Under the pieces are notes generated by a model that made no database searches, was not told where the DNA came from, and was given only the letters and a program-made list of their open reading frames with translations. Below are positions 1-5,663 of a stretch of DNA of 10,165 nucleotides, in pieces; position 1 is the first letter of the stretch, and each line of letters starts with the position of its first letter. The position numbers were made by a program, and so were the translations under genes. Origin of the DNA: CAZBWE01 sp964440735 (GTDB lineage: Bacteria; Planctomycetota; Phycisphaerae; Sedimentisphaerales; Anaerobacaceae); the NCBI GenBank assembly GCA_964440735.1, contig CAYTTK010000092.1, positions 1 through 10,165 of the forward strand, given 5' to 3'.

Positions 1-58
1 AAAACAGCGCGCAAGTTTAAAATAGGTAATCTATTAGAGCTTTTCTACAGAGCATAGA

Positions 59-217
59 TTAGTTAATTGGTGAATTAATTTGTGTGGAGTCATGTGTAGT
101 ATTTAAGTGCTCATTTCTGAAGCCGGGAGGGGCATCTCCGCCGGCTGGTTGTGAAATAACCGCCACTGCTACAACCACAAGAGCCAACAAAGCCATAATT
201 GTTAATCTGCATTTCAT
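59..217 (-). CDS. Small secreted or membrane peptide, 52 aa, unknown function
   Basis: A 52-residue reading frame runs from ATG at 217 to TAA at 61-59. It is preceded by a perfect AGGAGGT (225-231) seven bases from the start, the strongest ribosome binding site on this strand. The product opens with MKCRLTIMALLALVVV, a short basic start followed by a hydrophobic core to about residue 22, then a polar tail rich in Pro, Gly, Asn and Thr. This is the pattern of a signal peptide or a single membrane anchor with about 28 exported residues. No catalytic motif or family is recognised. The tail could be a remnant of a longer exported protein that has lost its 3' part. The existence of the gene rests on the ribosome binding site and the signal-like start; function is unknown. 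Confidence 0.6.
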   Translation of the reverse strand: MKCRLTIMALLALVVVAVAVISQPAGGDAPPGFRNEHLNTTHDSTQINSPIN

Positions 218-313
218 TTTAAATACCTCCTAAAAAGTTGTTACTGAGGTTTAATCTCCTGTTACAATAAAAAAACAAAGTTATAAATTGATTGATTTCC
301 CGAATACCAAACA

Positions 314-348
314 TCAAGTCTCAAGAATCAATCTTCAATTTTCAAAGA
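314..348. repeat. Five TCAAnnn heptamers in tandem
   Basis: TCAA occurs at 314, 321, 328, 335 and 342, spaced exactly seven bases apart; a CCAA at 307 may be a degenerate sixth unit. On the minus strand this reads as TTGA every seven bases. It lies between two minus-strand genes and codes for nothing evident. It could be a decayed short tandem repeat or an array of protein-binding half sites. Confidence 0.5.
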
Positions 349-424
349 GCAAAGTTCTTTACAAACCGTCTCCCTATATACATTTACGAAGAGGTTCGTA
401 AAAAATGATATTGGTTGAATAGCA

Positions 425-742
425 CTATCGATATTTTAAACGTATTTCTTCTGGTAATTTTAAAAATTTGCCCTCAGTATCAATAAGAAATCCATCCGCC
501 GTTATCATTCCTGCGCCAAATAATCTGTAACCCCACCCTGTATAATATACCTGAACAACAATCTCAAACATTCCATCAGCCCTCTGGTTTGTCCAAGTGG
601 CCAAGGTGCATACCTTGTCATTAATCTTAACTTCTTCATCCGAATATGAAGGCATCTTTTTAATTTCAGACACAGGTATTTGCTTAATTTGTTCGAGACG
701 ATCCTGTAAGCATTTTTCCATGCCATTTCCCAATTTTCCCAT
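425..742 (-). CDS. Hypothetical protein, 105 aa
   Basis: The frame runs from ATG at 742 to TAA at 425 and has AGAAGG (751-756) eight bases upstream of the ATG, which supports this start over the second Met at residue 8. The protein is soluble, with no signal or membrane segment. It has a charged N-terminal helix (about residues 8-30), then alternating hydrophobic stretches that suggest a small beta-rich domain (about 40-82), and a GF-ID-EGKF-LPEE style ending. No family is recognised with confidence. It lies downstream of a toxin remnant and a likely immunity gene on the same strand, a position where polymorphic-toxin loci often carry extra immunity or orphan genes, so a further immunity protein is possible. 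That is an inference from position only. Confidence 0.65.
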   Translation of the reverse strand: MGKLGNGMEKCLQDRLEQIKQIPVSEIKKMPSYSDEEVKINDKVCTLATWTNQRADGMFEIVVQVYYTGWGYRLFGAGMITADGFLIDTEGKFLKLPEEIRLKYR

Positions 743-947
743 TAACGTATCCTTCTGAACTGCAGGTTAAAACTCATTGACTCCTGATACTCACGTTCAC
801 AAGTCAAAATAATTCCATCAACACAGATTAAAATTAATGATTCTAAGTATTGGTACTCGTTGTCCATGACCAATGGTTAAAGGGAGCCCTTCTAAAATTT
901 TGTTTTTGGATTTTTTCAACAGAACCAAGATTCCCAATAAATTCCTA
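743..947. other. Gene-free spacer with two small inverted repeats
   Basis: I find no coding frame here. Two inverted repeats are visible: ATTGGT (849-854) with ACCAAT (869-874), and AAGGG/CCCTT at about 879-890. Neither is followed by a T-run on the minus strand, so neither is a clear terminator for the upstream minus-strand gene. The base composition is strongly AT-rich. Confidence 0.4.
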
Positions 948-1304
948 TTATTTCAATTTGTTATTCTTATAGGGTCGAAAGAACTTCTTTTTAATTTCTT
1001 TGAGTGCACCTCTAGTAGTTTTAGCTTTTAGCTTTGTTTCATTATATGGTAACGGTCCAGAATTATTTATCAGATTTTCTTTACACTCTCTAAGGTTCTT
1101 TGGTGTTGGACACCAAGGCTCACTCTCATCATGCAAATCCATTATAAGATAGATAGAGGCACGCACACGGCCAGGAAGTTGGTTAAAAAAAGACGACTTT
1201 ATTATCTGTAAAGCCCAATCAGATGCCTCCTTTTTGTTGATTTTTCCTGCAAGATAGTCATCAATGATTTTGATAGTTTTTGAACGGTAGTCTTCGATAT
1301 TCAT
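948..1304 (-). CDS. Probable immunity protein of a polymorphic toxin, 118 aa
   Basis: I place the start at ATG 1304, giving MNIEDYRSKTIKIIDD and so on, because AGAGGT (1311-1316) lies seven bases upstream and because the protein takes on ordinary globular character from here. An in-frame ATG at 1379 would add 25 residues of odd composition (Trp/Ser-rich) and overlaps the upstream stop as ATGA. The protein is small, acidic-helical at its N-terminus and Lys-rich at its C-terminus, with no signal peptide or membrane segment. The pattern of a short helix, an xxYLxGKIxxxEAxxWA segment and further helices resembles several small immunity-protein families. I cannot name the family. Its place directly behind an Rhs-type toxin tail on the same strand is the main support for an immunity role. 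Confidence 0.55.
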   Translation of the reverse strand: MNIEDYRSKTIKIIDDYLAGKINKKEASDWALQIIKSSFFNQLPGRVRASIYLIMDLHDESEPWCPTPKNLRECKENLINNSGPLPYNETKLKAKTTRGALKEIKKKFFRPYKNNKLK

Positions 1305-1375
1305 TCTTCTACCTCTTACCATGGGAAAAAATTCTGATATAGAACGTGATGATGAGTATATTGTCCAGCACCATT

Positions 1376-1969
1376 TCATGCATGTTGCGTTAATCTTATA
1401 GTTCTACCGCTTATTCTGCTGGTATAACGCATATATAAACATGAACCTTTATCTGCCCCTGATGCAACTCGCCAACCAGTACTTATCGATCTTGTTGAAA
1501 TTTCAAATGCTTTAGTCCCAACTGCAGCAATGGCGGCATCTCGAGACAAACGTGCAAATCCTCTCGACCATTTTCCTGTAGTACCATAATAATCTACCAA
1601 TTCTGAACCTCGTGTCCAGCCTAAATAGTCAGTTCCACCAAAACTATATTCATTTATAGCTATTTGAGCTCCATGACCAGCCCCTTCAAAAAATCCTTCA
1701 CTCAAATTTCGTAACCAATCCAACCAGCTATAACTTTCACCTGCTTGCAAAGTCCCATTGTATCCGAGCATTGATACAGATAGAGCCTCTAATGCCATAC
1801 ATGGAAGCCCAGGTACTCCGAAACCAGCAGTTGGTGGTTCTTGCTGATGTTGTTCAAAATGACCATATACCGCATTAGAAATAACAAATCCTGCAGCTGC
1901 GGAAGCGGCGCCGTAGAGAGCACCCTGGCCGAAGTCTCCGCCGAAGATTTCCGCGGTTACGCCGCAGGA
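1376..1969 (-). pseudogene. C-terminal remnant of an Rhs/polymorphic-toxin-like protein
   Basis: On the minus strand the frame stays open from a stop at 2026-2024 to TGA at 1378-1376. The recognisable part starts near 1969 with VTAEIFGGDFGQGALYG, followed by AAAGFVISNAV and later GFGVPGLPC, the Gly/Ala-rich segment seen after the repeat core in Rhs-type proteins. An ATG at 1798 is internal and lacks a convincing ribosome binding site. Upstream of about 1970 the sequence turns into purine-rich intergenic repeat, so the large N-terminal part with YD repeats and the DPxG-type core end is gone. At the other end the protein stops at RTIRLTQHA, where a toxin domain with an LTxHAxxRM motif could have begun, so the toxin may also be cut short. 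I call it a pseudogene because no start, core or complete toxin domain is visible. Confidence 0.6.
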
Positions 1970-2031
1970 AAAATGATGGATGACGGATGATGGACGAGGG
2001 AAGAGGGGGGAGGGATCAAAAATTCAGAATA

Positions 2032-2081
2032 CGAAGCACTTCGCAGTCCTTGGGACTCCTGCCGTAAGGCATCCTGTGGAT
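2032..2081. repeat. String of four small perfect hairpins
   Basis: Four adjacent perfect inverted repeats follow one another with almost no spacer: CGAAG-CA-CTTCG (2032-2043), AGTCC-TTG-GGACT (2045-2057), GCC-GTAA-GGC (2061-2070) and ATCC-TGT-GGAT (2071-2081). Each is short, but four in 50 bases is unlikely to be chance. The element is non-coding and probably a dispersed intergenic repeat or a small structured RNA. Confidence 0.45.
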
Positions 2082-2103
2082 AACGGAGGACACCTAATGG
2101 TGG

Positions 2104-2197
2104 AAATTCTAAATGGTTCGACAGGCTCACCATTCCTTCGACGATGAGCTCAGGACTGTCGAACCACTTGAGCAAGGTCGAAGGACAAATTCTAAAT
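2104..2197. repeat. Palindromic CCTTCGAC-type element with 11-bp direct-repeat flanks
   Basis: A perfect direct repeat AAATTCTAAAT occurs at 2104-2114 and 2187-2197. Between them lie two interleaved perfect inverted repeats: TGGTTCGACAG (2114-2124) with CTGTCGAACCA (2156-2166), and CCTTCGAC (2135-2142) with GTCGAAGG (2177-2184). The flanks look like a target-site duplication, which would make this about 72 bp of inserted, non-autonomous repeat. The same CCTTCGAC and GCTCAGGAC words recur at 9061-9110 and 10058-10123, so it belongs to a dispersed family. Confidence 0.65.
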
Positions 2198-2315
2198 TTA
2201 AATGTTCAAAATTTTTATGGTGAAATTGCTTTAATAGTTTATTAGAATGCTGTAGAATATCTGGAAATGAGAAATATAGAAACTGATAATCGTTAAGGAA
2301 AGGAGATACCAATTT

Positions 2316-3128
2316 ATGAAAGCGGAACAAAATACACGGGATTTTACGTTGCGGCTGATACAGATTCTTGTTTGGTTCGTGATTCTCTGGGCAATCGTCT
2401 TTTTCGTCGGACTGGCCTTTCAATGGTCGGGGCTGACCGACCAGTTGGCAGAAACTTTTTTTGGCAGCGCTTTTTGTGTAGTTCTTGTGCTTGCGGCTCT
2501 CGCTGTTTTGAACATTACCGCAAATCTTAATATCATTTCAAAGACGCAGGTTCGCGCGGCGGCTGGGGCGGAGATGGTCGAATCCAAGCCAAGTTCGTTT
2601 GTTAAGACGCTGCTCGTGGCAGCATTTCTGATAGGAATTTTTGTTCTGGCCCTCGGGTATATTGAGCTGCGTCTTTACAGGACGAAGGTCTCTGAAACAA
2701 TGTCGAGGATTGAATCGATAAGAGAGACGAAACTAATCGACGAAGCGGTCAATTTGATAAATACAAACGGCAAGGTTGAAGAGCTTGTCAAGATAAGAGA
2801 GGCCCTATCAGCATCAATTCAATCCGGGGCCAGATTATCACTGATATTTCCTTTGATGGTAAATAACGTCCCGATATACTATGAACTTACTGCCTGGTGG
2901 TATGGATCTGAAGAAGACAAGATTTCGGAAGCAAAGCTGCCCAAGTTTGTCCCGTTGATAAAAGAGCAAAAGAACTGGAAAAAGCTCGTCGCCGGTGAAG
3001 TGGACTCGTTTTCCATTTATATGGGAAATAGTATCCGGGTATTCCACAGTGTAAAGACAGACAAGGGTGAAGTGATACTACTGATAGACACAAGCAGACG
3101 GTTTGACTCCTTGATCAGGAGGTTTTAA
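2316..3128 (+). CDS. Membrane protein with three N-terminal helices and a soluble C-terminal domain, 270 aa
   Basis: ATG at 2316 is preceded by an AAGGAG (2299-2304), spaced 11 bases. The protein has three predicted membrane segments, at about residues 14-36, 48-69 and 96-117, joined by short loops. A charged, helical stretch follows (about 118-170, with coiled-coil-like spacing) and then a mixed domain (about 171-270) ending in VILLIDTSRRFDSLIRRF. No enzyme motif, transporter signature or known sensor domain is recognised. The layout of membrane anchor, helical linker and C-terminal alpha/beta domain could suit a sensor or a protein-complex scaffold, but this is only a topological reading. 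It is followed after 118 bp by the guaA-like gene; the spacer contains a hairpin, so co-transcription is uncertain. I am confident it is a gene; the function is unknown. Confidence 0.85.
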   Translation: MKAEQNTRDFTLRLIQILVWFVILWAIVFFVGLAFQWSGLTDQLAETFFGSAFCVVLVLAALAVLNITANLNIISKTQVRAAAGAEMVESKPSSFVKTLLVAAFLIGIFVLALGYIELRLYRTKVSETMSRIESIRETKLIDEAVNLINTNGKVEELVKIREALSASIQSGARLSLIFPLMVNNVPIYYELTAWWYGSEEDKISEAKLPKFVPLIKEQKNWKKLVAGEVDSFSIYMGNSIRVFHSVKTDKGEVILLIDTSRRFDSLIRRF

Positions 3129-3163
3129 TTTAAGCAAATAACGAAACGGCAGATATACAGGAA

Positions 3164-3189
3164 CCCTGCTTCGCCGGGGCTTTGCAGGG
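3164..3189. other. Hairpin between the membrane protein gene and the guaA-like gene
   Basis: CCCTGC (3164-3169) pairs perfectly with GCAGGG (3184-3189) around a 14-base loop that can form a further GCC/GGC pairing. No T-run follows on the plus strand, so it is not a standard Rho-independent terminator. It may reduce read-through or protect a 3' end. Confidence 0.3.
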
Positions 3190-3246
3190 CTGGTTAAGGT
3201 CAGGTCAGCCATCATAAAAACAATTAGCTGAATAGGAGGTCACTAA

Positions 3247-4209
3247 GTGATTACGGAGATAATTACGCAGCAGCTTAACGCTGAAAGCTTCATCAGTGAA
3301 AGGGTCAAGGAAATTAAGAAAACAGTCGGAGACGGAACGGCAATCAACGCCCTGTCGGGAGGGGTGGATTCATCCACGGTCACGATGCTCGGACACCGTG
3401 CGCTGGGAGAGAATCTTAAGACCGTCTTTATCGAAAACGGCCTGATGCGACAGGACGAACCGGAACAGGTCGTAGGTTTTTTCCGAAAACTCGGCGTAAC
3501 CGTTGAAATAGTCGATGCCCGCAAAGAGTTCTTTGCGGCGCTGAAGGGAATTTCGGACCCCGAAGAAAAACGCGAGTCCGTTACGCAGACTTTTTACAAA
3601 AATGTATTCGGACGCATTGTCAAAGAAAGCGGGGCGAAGTGCCTTCTGCAGGGGACTATCCTGACAGATGTCGATGAGACCGTTGCAGGGATAAAAAGGC
3701 AGCATAATGTTTTCGAGCAGCTTGGTATCGACCCGGAAGAGGCGTTCGGGTACCGTATCATCGAACCACTGATTCAGGTTCGCAAGGATGGGGTGAGAAA
3801 GATAGGCAAGGCACTGGGGCTGCCCGTTGAGGTATTTGAGCGGATACCGTTTCCGGGGCCGGCGCTGGCGGCACGGGTGATAGGAGAGGTAACGTCGCAG
3901 CGCATTGAGACCGTCCGCAAGGCAACAGTTGTCGTCGAGCGGCTGCTCAAAGATACGGGTGCATTTCAATATATGGCTATTCTTCATCAAGACCGCGTGA
4001 CGGGTATGCGCGACGGCAGGCGAGATTTCGGCCAGCAGATAGAAGTACGCTGCTGGGAGAGCGTCGATGCTCGGATGGCAACACCGACACAACTATCGTT
4101 TGAGACACTCGAAAAGCTAGCCGATGAGATTATCCGCGAGGTGCCGGGCGTCGTAAGCGTTACGTACAATATAGCACCGAAGCCACCCTCAACAATCGAA
4201 GCGGTCTAA
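3247..4209 (+). CDS. guaA: GMP synthase ATP-pyrophosphatase subunit (stand-alone, divergent), 320 aa
   Basis: GMP synthase adenylates XMP and replaces the adenylate with ammonia to give GMP in the cytoplasm. Here only the ATP-pyrophosphatase and dimerisation parts are present, as in archaeal two-subunit enzymes; no glutamine amidotransferase lies in the window. The start is GTG 3247, seven bases after AGGAGGT (3234-3240). Visible motifs are the PP-loop SGGVDSS (residues 37-43), QGTILTDVDET (135-145), EPLIQVRKDGVRKIG (173-187), PFPGPALAARVIGE (201-214) and KPPSTIEA near the end. Several otherwise conserved positions differ: the HHNVGGLP segment reads QHNVFEQLG, the MTADW-like segment reads MATPTQ, and the usual IEWE ending is IEAV. 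These changes fall in regions tied to XMP binding and dimer contacts, so the substrate may differ. The family assignment is firm; the exact activity is less so. Confidence 0.85.
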   Translation: MITEIITQQLNAESFISERVKEIKKTVGDGTAINALSGGVDSSTVTMLGHRALGENLKTVFIENGLMRQDEPEQVVGFFRKLGVTVEIVDARKEFFAALKGISDPEEKRESVTQTFYKNVFGRIVKESGAKCLLQGTILTDVDETVAGIKRQHNVFEQLGIDPEEAFGYRIIEPLIQVRKDGVRKIGKALGLPVEVFERIPFPGPALAARVIGEVTSQRIETVRKATVVVERLLKDTGAFQYMAILHQDRVTGMRDGRRDFGQQIEVRCWESVDARMATPTQLSFETLEKLADEIIREVPGVVSVTYNIAPKPPSTIEAV

Positions 4210-4248
4210 ATCACGTCGCTCGTGGATCGTCGTTAGTATCTCGCCTGG

Positions 4249-4276
4249 TTGAAGCCGACTATGCCGGCACTATAAT
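4249..4276 (+). promoter_or_regulatory. Candidate sigma70-type promoter
   Basis: TTGAAG (4249-4254) and a perfect TATAAT (4271-4276) are separated by 16 bases. A transcript starting near 4283 would have a leader of about 200 bases carrying three small hairpins before the next coding frame. The -35 box matches four of six consensus positions. This is a call from sequence pattern only. Confidence 0.4.
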
Positions 4277-4319
4277 AGGTTCTTGCTTTTTCAGACAATC
4301 CCGACCATGATAAGGTAGC

Positions 4320-4392
4320 TTGGCAACCTTGCCAAAACGTTAAGATTAAAGTTAGCCTTGACCTAAGGCCAAATACTATTGAATTAAGTATT
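4320..4392 (+). other. Three tandem hairpins in a possible 5' leader
   Basis: TTGGCA-ACCT-TGCCAA (4320-4335), GCCTT-GACCT-AAGGC (4355-4369) and AATACT/AGTATT (4372-4392) are perfect inverted repeats within 73 bases. They lie between the candidate promoter at 4249-4276 and the ribosome binding site at 4446-4453. No run of T follows any of them, so terminators are unlikely. No known riboswitch class is recognised. The rest of the gene-free stretch 4210-4477 shows nothing further. Confidence 0.3.
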
Positions 4393-4477
4393 AAGCCCTA
4401 AATCGTGGCTGTGAAAAATCAAAGTGATAGATAAAAGTTCAATAAAGGAGGGGAAGTTTGGTAATGTGAGTATTTAA

Positions 4478-4933
4478 AAAAAAGAGCCTCTGCGAGTAAC
4501 GAATATAGATGAGCTCGATAAGATAAACGATATTATTCATGATGAGTATTTTGACCTGTGTAATGTCAAGTTTGATAAGGAGAAAAAAACTGTAGAAATT
4601 GCATATCGGAGGATTTTTCACGATGGGCCTATGCGCGTTGTTCGGAATTGGTTGCTTTTCAGAACATTCGAAGTTGACGTAATAAGATCAATTTTAACTA
4701 TCCATAATGTTGAAGATTACACATACAAAGATTCAGCGATGATAGGTACTTTTACTTTCAACAAAATTTCTTATAAGGACAACGCATTACTGATTGAATG
4801 TTGCCAGTCTCTTGAGTTGCGAATGGCTATTTCAGATATAGAAATTGAAAGCTGTGATGTTGAGATTAAAGGGAAATCGAGAATTTCTTGCTTTCTTTTA
4901 GTAGAAATAAGTACAGGCAAAGTTTATAAATAA
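4478..4933 (+). CDS. Hypothetical protein, about 145-150 aa, start unclear
   Basis: The first in-frame ATG is at 4631 and would give 100 residues. The frame is open from 4478, however, and the extra 51 codons read as normal protein (for example EPLRVTNIDELDKIND and DEYFDLCNVKFD), so the true gene almost surely begins earlier. A strong AGGAGGGG stands at 4446-4453. The codon at the right place, GTG 4466, is in frame but meets TAA at 4475 beside a run of eight A. Either a point or indel change near the A-run has disabled the normal start, or a rare start such as CTG 4490 is used. The ATG at 4631 has no good ribosome binding site. The protein looks soluble, with several beta strands and no recognised family. 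It may be a recently broken gene. Confidence 0.6.
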   Translation, partial: KKEPLRVTNIDELDKINDIIHDEYFDLCNVKFDKEKKTVEIAYRRIFHDGPMRVVRNWLLFRTFEVDVIRSILTIHNVEDYTYKDSAMIGTFTFNKISYKDNALLIECCQSLELRMAISDIEIESCDVEIKGKSRISCFLLVEISTGKVYK

Positions 4934-4940
4934 TAGAAAA

Positions 4941-5014
4941 ATGAGTTTGGGAAATAGTCGACGTGGCAGGTCTCGGGGGCTAACCATCTTCGGGACCCAC
5001 AGATGAATTTGGGA
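4941..5014. repeat. Short hairpin element flanked by 12-bp direct repeats
   Basis: ATGAGTTTGGGA (4941-4952) and ATGAATTTGGGA (5003-5014) differ at one base. Between them GTGG..GGTCTCG (4963-4975) pairs with CGGGACCCAC (4991-5000), with one G-T pair and a small bulge. This resembles a small inserted repeat with a duplicated target site. The second flank runs up to the ribosome binding site of the next gene. It might also be a structured leader. Confidence 0.4.
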
Positions 5015-5038
5015 GCTAAACAAAGAAAAGGGGAAATT

Positions 5039-5602
5039 ATGAAAGGGGTACGACAAATTGGTTCTTTAGCGTTTGTGGTGGGGCTGTTCGTAGTGATATT
5101 TGCCGGGGTGCCGTGGCATGTGCTCGTTGCGGATGACCCAGTCGTTCCCTGGTGGCTGCGGATAGCAGTTTTCTGCCTTTTAGGCGGTATCCTTGTGGTT
5201 CTGCTGACATTAGCCTTCGAACAAAGGACAGCCAAGAGGGTAACAGAGGCAATACTGCATGGCGAGTCTGAAGCGGAGGTTCTGCTATTGAATTCCGCAG
5301 AAATACCCGGCCGAGAGATACGTGAGATTCTCGGCCTAGTGCAGGGCCATACGGTATTTGCTATCTGGCTTGGCAAAGACCTGTCGGCCATAGTCAGGTT
5401 AATCCTTGGCGGCGAATTGACTGAATACACAGAGATGATGGGAAATGCTCGGACAGCAGCTACTAAAAGGATGATGGCGCAGGCAGCACAGATGGGAGCC
5501 GATGCAATAATCAATGTTCGCTATATGACAACAAGCGTTATAGGTAGTGCTGCTGAACTATTGGTTTATGGTACGGCTGTTAAGCTCAGCAGCGTAGATT
5601 AG
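5039..5602 (+). CDS. Membrane-anchored YbjQ-family (UPF0145) protein, 187 aa
   Basis: I choose ATG 5039 because AAGGGGA (5028-5034) lies four bases upstream; an in-frame ATG at 5003 falls inside a direct repeat and lacks a ribosome binding site. Two hydrophobic segments, at about residues 8-28 and 39-60, are followed by a YbjQ-type domain at about residues 80-184. Its signatures are the opening strand EVLLLNSAEIPGREIREILG, the ARTAATKRMMAQAAQMGADAI helix in the middle, and the final LLVYGTAVKL. YbjQ-family proteins form pentamers and are annotated as possible heavy-metal binders, but their role is not settled. The stand-alone family is about 105 residues, so the two-helix anchor is an addition that would place the domain at the inner membrane. 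The fold assignment is firm; function is unknown. Confidence 0.85.
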   Translation: MKGVRQIGSLAFVVGLFVVIFAGVPWHVLVADDPVVPWWLRIAVFCLLGGILVVLLTLAFEQRTAKRVTEAILHGESEAEVLLLNSAEIPGREIREILGLVQGHTVFAIWLGKDLSAIVRLILGGELTEYTEMMGNARTAATKRMMAQAAQMGADAIINVRYMTTSVIGSAAELLVYGTAVKLSSVD

Positions 5603-5663
5603 AAGAGATACCTATAAAGTTCAGTTCGGGACGAATAATCAAACAAAGGCAAAGGAGGTTAGA

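Larger units (their letters stand above)
1970..2315. other. Gene-free repeat patch between opposing genes
   Basis: This stretch separates the minus-strand toxin remnant from the plus-strand membrane protein gene. It holds, in order, a GATGGATGACGG-like tract passing into a G-rich run (1998-2014), a string of small hairpins (2032-2081), a palindromic element with direct-repeat flanks (2104-2197), and an AT-rich leader to the next gene. In the leader TAGAAT occurs at 2243-2248 and 2253-2258, each a possible -10 box. I do not see a matching -35 at the right distance, so no promoter is called. The minus-strand frames through here are repeat translations and not genes. Confidence 0.6.

Noticed and set aside
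314..348. CRISPR-like array
   Set aside because: The unit is seven bases with a four-base fixed word; there are no repeats of 20 bases or more with spacers, and no cas genes.
1998..2014. G-quadruplex in the G-rich run
   Set aside because: The run has only three separated G blocks, one of six bases, so a four-tract fold would need a zero-length loop. It is noted as purine-rich sequence only.
1957..2175. A 72-residue minus-strand frame
   Set aside because: It is made entirely of intergenic repeat sequence with no ribosome binding site.
2127..2423. A 98-residue minus-strand frame
   Set aside because: It runs through the palindromic repeat and antisense into the start of the membrane protein gene.
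3164..3189. Rho-independent terminator after the membrane protein gene
   Set aside because: The stem is good, but the loop is long and no T-run follows on the plus strand.
3370..4092. A 240-residue open frame on the minus strand
   Set aside because: It lies wholly antisense to the guaA-like gene, which has clear family motifs and a ribosome binding site. The antisense product is Cys/His/Arg-rich and has no recognisable domain.
5003..5038. ATG 5003 as the start of the YbjQ-domain protein
   Set aside because: It is part of a direct repeat and has no ribosome binding site, while ATG 5039 has AAGGGGA close by.
4924..5514. A 196-residue minus-strand frame
   Set aside because: It is antisense to the YbjQ-domain gene; the Ser/Thr/Pro-rich product has no family character.
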